Of a stretch of DNA of 14,571 nucleotides, positions 6,121 through 12,321 are shown piece after piece (position 1 is the first letter of the stretch; each line of letters starts with the position of its first letter). Origin of the DNA: DASZTV01 sp036268405 (GTDB lineage Bacteria > Actinomycetota > Actinomycetes > JAFAQI01). The translations under genes were made by a program, and so were the position numbers. The DNA lies in contig DATAUF010000100.1 in NCBI GenBank assembly GCA_036268405.1, positions 1 through 14,571 of the forward strand. The letters are read 5' to 3'. A model generated the notes under the pieces. That model had not been told where the DNA came from. It saw nothing but the letters and a program-made list of their open reading frames with translations, and made no database searches.

Positions 6121-6657
6121 TTACTTGCCAGCCTTTCCGGCCTTGCGACGGACGACCTCGCCCGCGTAGCGCACGCCCTTGCCCTTGTAAGGCTCAGGCT
6201 TGCGAATCTTTCGGATGTTGGCGGCGACCTCGCCCACCTGCTGCTTGTCGATGCCCGACACCACGAAGCGGGTCGGGGACTCGACGGCGAACGAGATGCC
6301 ATCGGGCGCAGCGACAGGCACCGAGTGGCTGAAACCGAGCGCGAACTCGAGGTCCTTGCCCTTGGCCTGGACGCGGTAACCGGTTCCGACGATCTCCAGC
6401 GTCTTGGAGAAGCCCTCGGTGACACCGACGACCATGTTGTTGACCAGCGTGCGGGTCAGTCCGTGGCGTGCCTTGCTGTCGCGCTCATCATCGGGACGCT
6501 GCACCAGCAGCGTGCCCTCGGACTGCTCGACGACGATCGGCTCCACCACACTGTGGCTCAGCTCGCCCTTCGGACCCTTCACCGTGATGTCACGCCCGGA
6601 GATGGTCACCTCGACGCCCGAGGGGACGGGGATCGGCAGTCGGCCGATGCGGCTCAT
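6121..6657 (-). CDS. rplF: 50S ribosomal protein L6
   Basis: L6 sits near the sarcin-ricin loop and the factor-binding site of the large subunit. The 178-residue protein begins MSRIGRLPIPVPSGVEVTI and carries two tandem copies of the L6 fold; the C-terminal signature PEPYKGKGVRYAGEVVRRK is intact, so length and domain content are normal. The ATG at 6655-6657 has GGGAGG six bases upstream, inside the 13-bp gap after rpsH. rplR follows with no gap. Confidence 0.97.
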   Translation of the reverse strand: MSRIGRLPIPVPSGVEVTISGRDITVKGPKGELSHSVVEPIVVEQSEGTLLVQRPDDERDSKARHGLTRTLVNNMVVGVTEGFSKTLEIVGTGYRVQAKGKDLEFALGFSHSVPVAAPDGISFAVESPTRFVVSGIDKQQVGEVAANIRKIRKPEPYKGKGVRYAGEVVRRKAGKAGK

Positions 6658-6670
6658 CGCATGCCTCCCG

Positions 6671-7087
6671 TCACCACACGTAGGCGAGGACTTCCCCGCC
6701 TACCTGTGACTTGGAGCACTGCCGGTCGGTCCGCAAACCACCGGAGGTCGAGATGATCGCAACGCCGAGGCCGCCGAGTACGCGAGGCAGGTTGGTCGCC
6801 TTCGCGTAGACCCGCAGACCAGGCTTGCTGACCCGCTTGATGCCACCAATGGAACGCTCGCGGTTCGGGCCGTACTTCAGCGTCAGCGTGAGCATCTTGG
6901 CCGGGCCCGCCTTGGCGGCCGCGTCGGCATCAGCCACGCTCCAGCCCGCGATGTAGCCCTCCTGCTGCAGGATCTCGGCGATGTGAACCTTGATCGAGGA
7001 GTGCGGCATCGAGACCGTGTCGTGGTACGCCGAGTTGGCGTTGCGCAGACGCGTCAGCATGTCTGCGATCGGGTCGGTCATTGTCAT
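6671..7087 (-). CDS. rpsH: 30S ribosomal protein S8
   Basis: S8 binds helix 21 of 16S rRNA early in assembly; in Escherichia coli it also represses the spc operon by binding its mRNA. The 138-residue product has the N-terminal DPIADMLTRLRNAN, IAEILQQEGYI and the C-terminal signature ISTSGGLRTDRQ with GGEVLAYVW. Two in-frame ATGs (7085-7087 and 7079-7081) compete; the first is chosen because GGAAGGAAAG lies eight bases before it, though many S8 proteins start at the second (MTDPIAD). It is preceded by the largest spacer in the spc block, 77 bp with a GNRA-capped hairpin. Confidence 0.96.
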   Translation of the reverse strand: MTMTDPIADMLTRLRNANSAYHDTVSMPHSSIKVHIAEILQQEGYIAGWSVADADAAAKAGPAKMLTLTLKYGPNRERSIGGIKRVSKPGLRVYAKATNLPRVLGGLGVAIISTSGGLRTDRQCSKSQVGGEVLAYVW

Positions 7088-7115
7088 CTAAGTTGCTTTC
7101 CTTCCCACCGTGGTT

Positions 7116-7131
7116 CCCTGCTCTCGCAGGG
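7116..7131 (-). other. Hairpin with GNRA tetraloop in the rpsZ-rpsH spacer
   Basis: In the minus-strand transcript CCCUGC and GCAGGG pair perfectly around the loop GAGA, a GNRA tetraloop (stem 7116-7121 with 7126-7131). It lies about 28 bases before the rpsH start, in an otherwise unusually long 77-bp spacer. It could be a regulatory leader for S8 or a processing site; a match to the S8 target in 16S rRNA was not established. Confidence 0.45.
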
Positions 7132-7164
7132 CCTTCGACGAAGAGATGTCGGGTCTTTCTGGAA

Positions 7165-7350
7165 CTACCAGGAGGACTTTGTGATGCCGGGGAGCTCCCC
7201 GGCGTGGGCCATCTGACGCACGCAGATGCGGCAGAGTCCGAACACGCGGTACACGGCGCGTGAGCGACCGCAGCGCGAGCAGCGGGTGTAGCCGCGAACC
7301 GCGAACTTCGGCTTACGTGCCGCCTTTGCGCGCAGTGCCTTGGTGGTCAT
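7165..7350 (-). CDS. rpsZ: 30S ribosomal protein S14, zinc-binding type
   Basis: S14 joins the 3' domain (head) of the small subunit late in assembly. The 61-residue length and the four cysteines at 24, 27, 40 and 43 (CSRC and CRIC) identify the short zinc-ribbon (type Z) form rather than the longer cysteine-free paralogue. The conserved C-terminal MAHAGELPGITKSSW is intact. The ATG at 7348-7350 overlaps the rplE stop as ATGA. Actinobacteria often carry a zinc-independent S14 elsewhere under zinc-starvation control; none is in this window. Confidence 0.97.
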   Translation of the reverse strand: MTTKALRAKAARKPKFAVRGYTRCSRCGRSRAVYRVFGLCRICVRQMAHAGELPGITKSSW

Positions 7351-7925
7351 TTGTCCAGCTCCTTGAACGGGAATCCGAGCGCCCGAAGCAGCGCGCGACC
7401 TTCGTCATCGGTCCGTGCGCTGGTGACGAGCGTGATGTCCATGCCTCGCACCCGATCGATGGCGTCGGGGTCGATCTCATGGAACATCGACTGCTCGTTC
7501 AGGCCGAAGGTGTAGTTGCCGTTGCCGTCGAGCTTGCGGGCATCGAGGCCACGGAAGTCGCGGATACGCGGCAGCGCGATCGACAGCAGGCGGTCGACGA
7601 ACTCCCACATCCGGTCGCCGCGCAGCGTGACGTGCGCGCCGATCGGCATGCCCTCGCGCAGCTTGAACTGGGCGATCGACACTCGGGCCTTCGCGATGGC
7701 CGGCCGCTGGCCGGTGATCGACATGAGGTCGCGAACGGCGCCCTCGATCAGCTTGCCGTCCTTCGCCGCGTCGCCGACACCCATGTTGACCTTGACCTTG
7801 ACCAAGGTGGGCACCTGCATGACGTTGGAGTATCCGAACTGCTCACGCAGCCCTGCCACGATCTCCTCGCGGTAGCGCTGCTTGAGCCGCGGGAGCGTCG
7901 GTCGCTCGGTAGTCGTTGATGTCAT
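7347..7925 (-). CDS. rplE: 50S ribosomal protein L5
   Basis: L5 binds 5S rRNA and contacts the P-site tRNA in the central protuberance. The 192-residue product contains the N-terminal RLKQRYREEIVAGLREQFGY, then VPTLVKVKVNMGVGDA, ITGQRPAIAKARVSIAQFKL with REGMPIGAHVTLRG, and NYTFGLNEQSMFHEID. It is slightly longer than average because of a short Thr-rich N-terminus (MTSTTTERP). The ATG at 7923-7925 has GAGGAG nine bases upstream, overlapping the rplX end. The 13-bp gap from rplX and the ATGA overlap with rpsZ keep it in the operon. Confidence 0.97.
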   Translation of the reverse strand: MTSTTTERPTLPRLKQRYREEIVAGLREQFGYSNVMQVPTLVKVKVNMGVGDAAKDGKLIEGAVRDLMSITGQRPAIAKARVSIAQFKLREGMPIGAHVTLRGDRMWEFVDRLLSIALPRIRDFRGLDARKLDGNGNYTFGLNEQSMFHEIDPDAIDRVRGMDITLVTSARTDDEGRALLRALGFPFKELDK

Positions 7926-7938
7926 CTCGGCGTACTCC

Positions 7939-8265
7939 TCAGATGTCCTGGTCGCACTTGCGGCAGACCCGGACGCTGTGACCTTCTTCGTCCTTGCGGT
8001 AACCGATGCGTGACGGCTTGCCGCACTGGGGGCAGACGACCTGCACGTTGCTCACGTGGATCGGCGCCTCCTGGGTGACGATGCCACCCTCCTGCGCGCC
8101 ACGAGTGGTGGTCTGGATCTTGGTGTGCTTCTTGATCCGGTTGACGCCCTCGACCAGCACGAGCGAGGACTTCGGCGACGTCAGCAGCACCTTGCCCTGC
8201 GCGCCACGGTCCTTGCCGCTGCGCACCAGGACGGTGTCGCCCTTCTTCACAAACAGTCCAGCCAT
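7939..8265 (-). CDS. rplX: 50S ribosomal protein L24, zinc-ribbon variant
   Basis: L24 is one of the first proteins to bind 23S rRNA and starts large-subunit assembly. The 108-residue protein has the KOW motif at the N-terminus (KKGDTVLVRSGKDRGAQGKV), VEGVNRIKKHTK and GGIVTQEAPIHVSNVQVV. Unusually, the C-terminal part has four cysteines in two pairs, CPQC (78, 81) and CRKC (101, 104), with GKPSRIGYR between, making a zinc ribbon. In mycobacterial L24 as I know it the corresponding positions are not cysteine, whereas a C4 form is known in Thermus. The start ATG at 8263-8265 is 3 bp after the rplN stop. Confidence 0.96.
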   Translation of the reverse strand: MAGLFVKKGDTVLVRSGKDRGAQGKVLLTSPKSSLVLVEGVNRIKKHTKIQTTTRGAQEGGIVTQEAPIHVSNVQVVCPQCGKPSRIGYRKDEEGHSVRVCRKCDQDI

Positions 8266-8268
8266 GAG

Positions 8269-8640
8269 CTACAAGACCTCCGGAGCGAGCGAGATGATCC
8301 GCATGAACCGCTTGTCGCGGAGCTCCCGGCCAACCGGCCCGAAGATGCGGGTACCGCGCGGTTCGCCGCCACCGTCACGGATCAGCACAGCCGCGTTCTC
8401 GTCGAAGCGGATGTACGAACCGTCAGGGCGGCGGCGCGACTTGGTGGTGCGGACGACGACCGCCTTGACGACGTCGCCCTTCTTGACGCCTGCGCCAGGC
8501 AGTGCGTCCTTGACCGTGCCGACGATGATGTCGCCGATGCCCGCATAGCGACGGCCGGAGCCACCCAGCACGCGAATGCACAGCAGCTCCTTGGCGCCGG
8601 TGTTGTCGGCGACGCGGAGACGAGACTCCTGCTGGATCAT
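8269..8640 (-). CDS. rplN: 50S ribosomal protein L14
   Basis: L14 lies at the subunit interface, forming intersubunit bridges, and is the docking site of the silencing factor RsfS. The 123-residue product begins MIQQESRLRVADNTGAKELL and carries IRVLGGSGRRYAGIGDIIVG, the highly conserved RPDGSYIRFDENAAVLI and GTRIFGPVGRELRDK with the C-terminal FMRIISLAPEVL. Length is one residue above the usual 122. The ATG at 8638-8640 overlaps the rpsQ stop (ATGA). By Escherichia coli convention this is the first gene of the spc block, but here there is no promoter-sized gap. Confidence 0.98.
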   Translation of the reverse strand: MIQQESRLRVADNTGAKELLCIRVLGGSGRRYAGIGDIIVGTVKDALPGAGVKKGDVVKAVVVRTTKSRRRPDGSYIRFDENAAVLIRDGGGEPRGTRIFGPVGRELRDKRFMRIISLAPEVL

Positions 8641-8918
8641 TTTGCCTTCTCCAGGATCTCGACGACGCGCCAGCGCTTGGTTGCCGACAGCGGCCGGGTC
8701 TCCATGAGCAGGACACGGTCACCGACGCCGGCCACGCTGGCCTCGTCGTGCGCCTTGACCTTGCGGGTCCGGCGAATCGTCTTGCCGTAGAGCGGGTGCT
8801 GAACGCGATCCTCGACCTCGACAGTGACGGTCTTCGTCATCTTGTCGCTGACGACATAGCCCTCGCGCGTCTTGCGGAACCCGCGCGGCTCGATCTCAGC
8901 CTTGGTTACTTCGCTCAT
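8637..8918 (-). CDS. rpsQ: 30S ribosomal protein S17
   Basis: S17 binds the 5' domain of 16S rRNA early in assembly. The 93-residue product contains RKTREGYVVSDKMTKTVTVE, the conserved HPLYGKTIRRTRKVKAHDE and GDRVLLMETRPLSATKRWRV. Two starts are possible: a GTG at 8931-8933 overlapping rpmC, or the ATG at 8916-8918. I choose the ATG because GAGG lies five bases before it and it leaves a simple 7-bp gap after rpmC; the GTG would add five residues (MSEDT). The stop overlaps the rplN start. Identity is secure, the start slightly less so. Confidence 0.95.
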   Translation of the reverse strand: MSEVTKAEIEPRGFRKTREGYVVSDKMTKTVTVEVEDRVQHPLYGKTIRRTRKVKAHDEASVAGVGDRVLLMETRPLSATKRWRVVEILEKAK

Positions 8919-8925
8919 CGTGTCC

Positions 8926-9171
8926 TCACTCACCGATCAGCTCGCCCGCGACCGGGGCAGTGGTGAGCCCCAGCTCGCGCTCGCGCATAACGGTGTAGAT
9001 GCGGGCAATCTCGCGCCGCACAGTCTGCAGTCGCTTGTTGTTGTCCAGCTGTCCGGTCGCGGACTGGAAGCGGAGGTTGAACAGCTCCTCCTTGTGCTCC
9101 TTGAGCTTGGTGATCAGCTCGTCGTCCTCGAGACCGCGCAGCTCGACAGCCGCGGTTCCTGCTGCCATCAC
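8926..9171 (-). CDS. rpmC: 50S ribosomal protein L29
   Basis: L29 sits beside the polypeptide exit tunnel next to L23, near the site where trigger factor and the signal recognition particle dock. The 81-residue product shows the two-helix signature: LRGLEDDELITKLKEHKEELFNLRFQ-type sequence (about 13-37) followed by ATGQLDNNKRLQTVRREIARIYTVMRERE. A short Ala/Val-rich tail follows. The ATG at 9169-9171 overlaps the rplP stop (ATGA), supporting this start, although the first dozen residues before the conserved core are non-conserved. Confidence 0.95.
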   Translation of the reverse strand: MMAAGTAAVELRGLEDDELITKLKEHKEELFNLRFQSATGQLDNNKRLQTVRREIARIYTVMRERELGLTTAPVAGELIGE

Positions 9172-9587
9172 GCCTCACCCACTTCGCGGGTCACGATTCG
9201 GCACTTCATCGGAAGCTTGTGGATCGCGCGGGTCAGCGCCTCGCGAGCGGTTTGCTCGTTGGGGTAGGACAGCTCGAACATCACGCGGCCCGGCTTGACG
9301 TTGGCGATCCACCACTCCGGTGAGCCCTTGCCGGAACCCATGCGGGTCTCGGCCGGCTTCTTGGTCAGCGGGCGGTCCGGGTAGATGTTGATCCAGACCT
9401 TGCCGCCACGGCGGATGTGCCGGGTGATCGCGATACGCGCCGACTCGATCTGGCGGTTCGTGACGTACGCCGGTTCCAGCGCCTGGATGCCGAACTCACC
9501 GAAGGTCACGCGGGTGCCGCCCTTTGCGGCGCCAGCGCGCTTCGGGTGATGCTGCTTGCGGTGCTTGACCCGCCTCGGAATCAACAT
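9168..9587 (-). CDS. rplP: 50S ribosomal protein L16
   Basis: L16 organises the A-site region of the large subunit and contacts the CCA-arm of tRNA. The 139-residue protein begins MLIPRRVKHRKQHHPKRAG, with FGEFGIQALEPAYVTNRQIE, the central IRRGGKVWINIYPDRPLTKK and the signature RMGSGKGSPEWWIANVKPGR. Length is normal. The ATG at 9585-9587 is 3 bp after the rpsC stop with GAGG eight bases upstream. rpmC overlaps its end by four bases. Confidence 0.97.
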   Translation of the reverse strand: MLIPRRVKHRKQHHPKRAGAAKGGTRVTFGEFGIQALEPAYVTNRQIESARIAITRHIRRGGKVWINIYPDRPLTKKPAETRMGSGKGSPEWWIANVKPGRVMFELSYPNEQTAREALTRAIHKLPMKCRIVTREVGEA

Positions 9588-9590
9588 GGC

Positions 9591-10472
9591 TCAGACCTCT
9601 TCCGTGGTCTGCGCCGGCGTCTCGACCACAGCGTCGGGAGCGGCGTCTGCGGCAGCCTCAACGACTGGCTCGCTCTCGACAGCCGCCTCGGCCGGTGCCG
9701 CAGAGTCATCGACGACCTGGGTCGCCGATACCCCGGGACCACCGTTGACCGCGGCGCTGGCCGCGGTCGACGGACGGCGAGTGGTCGGGCGGCGGTTGCG
9801 CTGGTCACGTGCACGCAGCGCCGCCTGTGCCGCCTGCTCCTCGCGGGTCAGCACTTCGTCACCGGTGTAGATCCAGACCTTGACGCCGATCCGGCCGAAG
9901 GTGGTGCGTGCCTCGTAGAACCCGTAGTCGATGTTCGCGCGAAGCGTGTGCAGCGGCACCCGGCCCTCGCGGTAGAACTCCGACCGGCTCATCTCGGCCC
10001 CGCCGAGGCGACCACCGCACTGGACCCGGATGCCCTTGGCGCCGCTCTTCATCGCCGACTGCATCGCCTTGCGCATCGCGCGCCGGAAGCTCACCCGGCT
10101 CGACAGCTGCTCGGCAACGCCCTGCGCGACGAGCTGCGCGTCCACCTCGGGGTTCTTGACCTCAAGGATGTTGAGGTTGACGTGCTTGTTCGTCAGCTTC
10201 TCGAGGTCGCCACGGATCCGGTCGGCCTCCGCACCGCGGCGGCCGATGACGATGCCCGGGCGCGCGGTGTGGATGTCGACGTTGACGCGGTCGCGGGTGC
10301 GCTCGATCTCGACGCGGCTGATGCCCGCGCGCTCCATGCCCTTGCTGAGCAGGCGACGGATCGCGACGTCCTCCGCGACGTAGTCGCGGTAGAGCTTGTC
10401 GGCGTACCAACGGCTCTTGTGTCGTGTCGTGATGCCCAGGCGGAAGCCGTTGGGATTGACTTTCTGACCCAT
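9591..10472 (-). CDS. rpsC: 30S ribosomal protein S3 with acidic C-terminal tail
   Basis: S3 is in the head of the small subunit at the mRNA entry channel and has helicase-associated contacts with mRNA. The 293-residue protein begins MGQKVNPNGFRLGITTRHKS, has a KH domain with the GxxG-type loop at GIVIGRRGAEAD (73-84), and the C-terminal S3 domain with QCGGRLGGAEMSRSEFYREG and TFGRIGVKVWIYTGDEV. The conserved part ends near residue 225; about 65 residues follow, first basic (RDQRNRRPTTRRP), then acidic Ala/Glu/Asp/Val-rich with no Lys or Arg after 233. Some tail is common in actinobacterial S3, but this one is long. The start overlaps the rplV stop by one base (TGATG). Confidence 0.97.
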   Translation of the reverse strand: MGQKVNPNGFRLGITTRHKSRWYADKLYRDYVAEDVAIRRLLSKGMERAGISRVEIERTRDRVNVDIHTARPGIVIGRRGAEADRIRGDLEKLTNKHVNLNILEVKNPEVDAQLVAQGVAEQLSSRVSFRRAMRKAMQSAMKSGAKGIRVQCGGRLGGAEMSRSEFYREGRVPLHTLRANIDYGFYEARTTFGRIGVKVWIYTGDEVLTREEQAAQAALRARDQRNRRPTTRRPSTAASAAVNGGPGVSATQVVDDSAAPAEAAVESEPVVEAAADAAPDAVVETPAQTTEEV

Positions 10473-10900
10473 CAGCGAGCCTTCCTGTGGGGACCGCCCG
10501 GCAGGGCAGCCTCCGAGTCCGACGGTGCGACGACGATCGTGATGTGTGAGGACCGCTTGCGGATCCGGTAGGCACGGCCCTGCGCCCGCGGCCGGAACCG
10601 CTTCATGGTCGGGCCCTCATCGACGTATGCCTCGACGACCACGAGGTCGTCGGGGTCAAGACGCTGGCTGCGGACGTGCGCGAGGTGCTCGGCGTTCGCG
10701 ATCGCGGAGTCGAGAACCTTGCCGACCGGCTCGCTTGCGGCGTGCTGGTCGAAGCGAACGATCGCCTGTGCCTCGGTCGCCGGCATGCCGCGAACCAGGT
10801 CGATGACGCGGCGGGTCTTGGTCGGCGACATCCGCACGTGGCGCGCGGTCGCCCGACCGATCACCTCGTCGTTGAGCGCCTTGGACGCGGCGTCAGGCAC
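10472..10900 (-). CDS. rplV: 50S ribosomal protein L22
   Basis: L22 lines the peptide exit tunnel with a long beta-hairpin. The product (142 residues) has ATARHVRMSPTKTRRVIDLV, then KVLDSAIANAEHLAH and the C-terminal loop region with YVDEGPTMKRFRPRAQGRAY and RIRKRSSHITIVV. Two starts are possible. I prefer the GTG at 10898-10900 because a strong GGAGGG lies six bases before it; the ATG at 10916-10918 would add six residues, has AAGG directly abutting it, and would overlap rpsS by 26 bases. With the GTG the overlap with the rpsS stop is eight bases. A short Asp/Gly/Pro-rich tail ends the protein. Confidence 0.94.
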   Translation of the reverse strand: MPDAASKALNDEVIGRATARHVRMSPTKTRRVIDLVRGMPATEAQAIVRFDQHAASEPVGKVLDSAIANAEHLAHVRSQRLDPDDLVVVEAYVDEGPTMKRFRPRAQGRAYRIRKRSSHITIVVAPSDSEAALPGGPHRKAR

Positions 10901-11174
10901 GACGTGCCCTCCGCTCATCCTTGATGTGGCCGCGGAAGGTACGCGTCGGCGCGAACTCGCCGAGCTTGTGCCCGACCATCGACTCGGTCACGAAGACCGG
11001 GACGTGCTTGCGGCCGTCGTGCACCGCGATCGTGTGACCGAGCATGGTCGGCACGATCATCGAACGGCGCGACCAGGTCTTGATCACGTTCTTGGTGCCC
11101 TTTTCGTTCTGGACGTCCACCTTCTTGGCGAGGTGGTCGTCCACGAAGGGACCCTTCTTCAAGCTGCGTGGCAT
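10893..11174 (-). CDS. rpsS: 30S ribosomal protein S19
   Basis: S19 is in the head of the small subunit and contacts the A-site finger of the large subunit. The 93-residue product begins MPRSLKKGPFVDDHLAKK and includes IKTWSRRSMIVPTMLGHTIA, DGRKHVPVFVTESMVGHKLG and EFAPTRTFRGH, all family hallmarks. The ATG at 11172-11174 is chosen because it gives the exact family N-terminus and has AGGAG eight bases upstream, lying over the rplB stop; the frame's upstream extension is out-of-frame L2. It is 11 bp downstream of rplB. Confidence 0.97.
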   Translation of the reverse strand: MPRSLKKGPFVDDHLAKKVDVQNEKGTKNVIKTWSRRSMIVPTMLGHTIAVHDGRKHVPVFVTESMVGHKLGEFAPTRTFRGHIKDERRARRA

Positions 11175-11185
11175 CTCAGTTGCTC

Positions 11186-12022
11186 CTAGCGCCGCTTCGT
11201 GGCTTTGCGGCGGCGGACGATGAGGCGGTCGCTCTCCTTGTGAGCGCGGCGCGTGCGGCCCTCCGGCTGGCCCCAAGGGCTCACCGGGTGACGGCCACCG
11301 GAGGTCTTGCCTTCACCACCACCGTGCGGGTGGTCGATCGGGTTCATGGCGACACCGCGCACTGTCGGGCGCTTGCCCTTCCAGCGCATCCGGCCGGCCT
11401 TGCCCCAGTTGATGTTGGACTGCTCGGCGTTGCCGACCTCTCCGATGGTTGCTCGGCAGCGCGCGTCGACGTTACGGATCTCACCGGACGGCATGCGCAG
11501 CTGCGCCATGCCGCCGTCCTTCGCGACCAGCTGGACGCTGGCACCGGCCGACCGCGCGATCTTCGCGCCGCCGCCTGGCTTCAGCTCGATGGCGTGGATC
11601 ACAGTGCCGACCGGGATGTTGCGAAGCGGGAGGTTGTTGCCGGGCTTGATGTCGGCCGACGGGCCGGACTCGACGCGGTCGCCCTGCGACAGCTTCGACG
11701 GCGCGATGATGTAACGCTTCTCGCCGTCCGCGTAGTGCAGCAGAGCGATGCGCGCGGTGCGGTTCGGGTCGTACTCGATGTGAGCGACCTTGGCCGGCAC
11801 GCCGTCCTTGTCGTTGCGCCGGAAGTCGATGACGCGGTACGCCCGCTTGTGACCGCCACCCTGGTGGCGGACAGTGACGCGGCCGTGGACGTTGCGGCCA
11901 CCCTTGCTGTGCAGCGGGCGGACGAGTGACTTCTCCGGCTGGGTACGCGTGATCTCGACGAAGTCGGCAACGGAAGACCCGCGGCGACCCGGCGTAGTGG
12001 GCTTGTACTTGCGAACGCCCAT
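11186..12022 (-). CDS. rplB: 50S ribosomal protein L2
   Basis: L2 is one of the most conserved ribosomal proteins, needed for subunit association and peptidyl-transferase activity. The 278-residue product begins MGVRKYKPTTPGRRGSSV, has KGGRNVHGRVTVRHQGGGHK, an OB-like and an SH3-like domain, and the near-invariant VAMNPIDHPHGGGEG with its functional histidines near residue 230, followed by GRHPVSPWG. The basic tail RLIVRRRKATKRR is typical. The ATG at 12020-12022 overlaps the rplW stop by one base (TGATG). Confidence 0.98.
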   Translation of the reverse strand: MGVRKYKPTTPGRRGSSVADFVEITRTQPEKSLVRPLHSKGGRNVHGRVTVRHQGGGHKRAYRVIDFRRNDKDGVPAKVAHIEYDPNRTARIALLHYADGEKRYIIAPSKLSQGDRVESGPSADIKPGNNLPLRNIPVGTVIHAIELKPGGGAKIARSAGASVQLVAKDGGMAQLRMPSGEIRNVDARCRATIGEVGNAEQSNINWGKAGRMRWKGKRPTVRGVAMNPIDHPHGGGEGKTSGGRHPVSPWGQPEGRTRRAHKESDRLIVRRRKATKRR

Positions 12023-12321
12023 CAGACGGGCCCTCCGAACAGGTCGATGCGGTCCCCCGGCGAAAGCGCGACGATGGCGCGCTTGGTCGAGTTGCGGGTC
12101 GCGAAGCCGGCCTTGATCCGCTTGCGCTTGCCAGGACGGTTCAACGTGTTGACCGACGTGACCCGCACGTTGAAGACCTGCTCGACCGCGATGCGGATCT
12201 GCGTCTTGTTCGCGTCCTCGCGAACGAGGAACGTGTACTTGCCGTCGTCGAGCAGCCCGTAGCTCTTCTCAGAGATGACCGGGCCGAGCAGGACGTCGCG
12301 GGGATCGGCGATGCGCGTCAT
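12022..12321 (-). CDS. rplW: 50S ribosomal protein L23
   Basis: L23 lies at the exit of the nascent-peptide tunnel and is the main docking point for trigger factor and the signal recognition particle. The 99-residue product contains DVLLGPVISEKSYGLLDDGK, YTFLVREDANKTQIRIAVEQ and VFNVRVTSVNTLNRPGKRKR, typical of the family in order and length. The ATG at 12319-12321 overlaps the rplD stop as ATGA. It is translationally coupled on both sides, so ribosomes reach it only after translating the repetitive rplD tail. Confidence 0.97.
   Translation of the reverse strand: MTRIADPRDVLLGPVISEKSYGLLDDGKYTFLVREDANKTQIRIAVEQVFNVRVTSVNTLNRPGKRKRIKAGFATRNSTKRAIVALSPGDRIDLFGGPV

Noticed and set aside
5803..6756. 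Long plus-strand open frame (317 codons) opposite rplR, rplF and rpsH
   Set aside because: Antisense shadow of three recognised genes; composition is low complexity and no start signal or domain is visible.
9417..10571. Long plus-strand open frame (384 codons) across rpsC and rplV
   Set aside because: It is antisense to two certain ribosomal protein genes, its translation is Arg/Ala/Asp-rich without family features, and such mirror frames are common in high-GC DNA.
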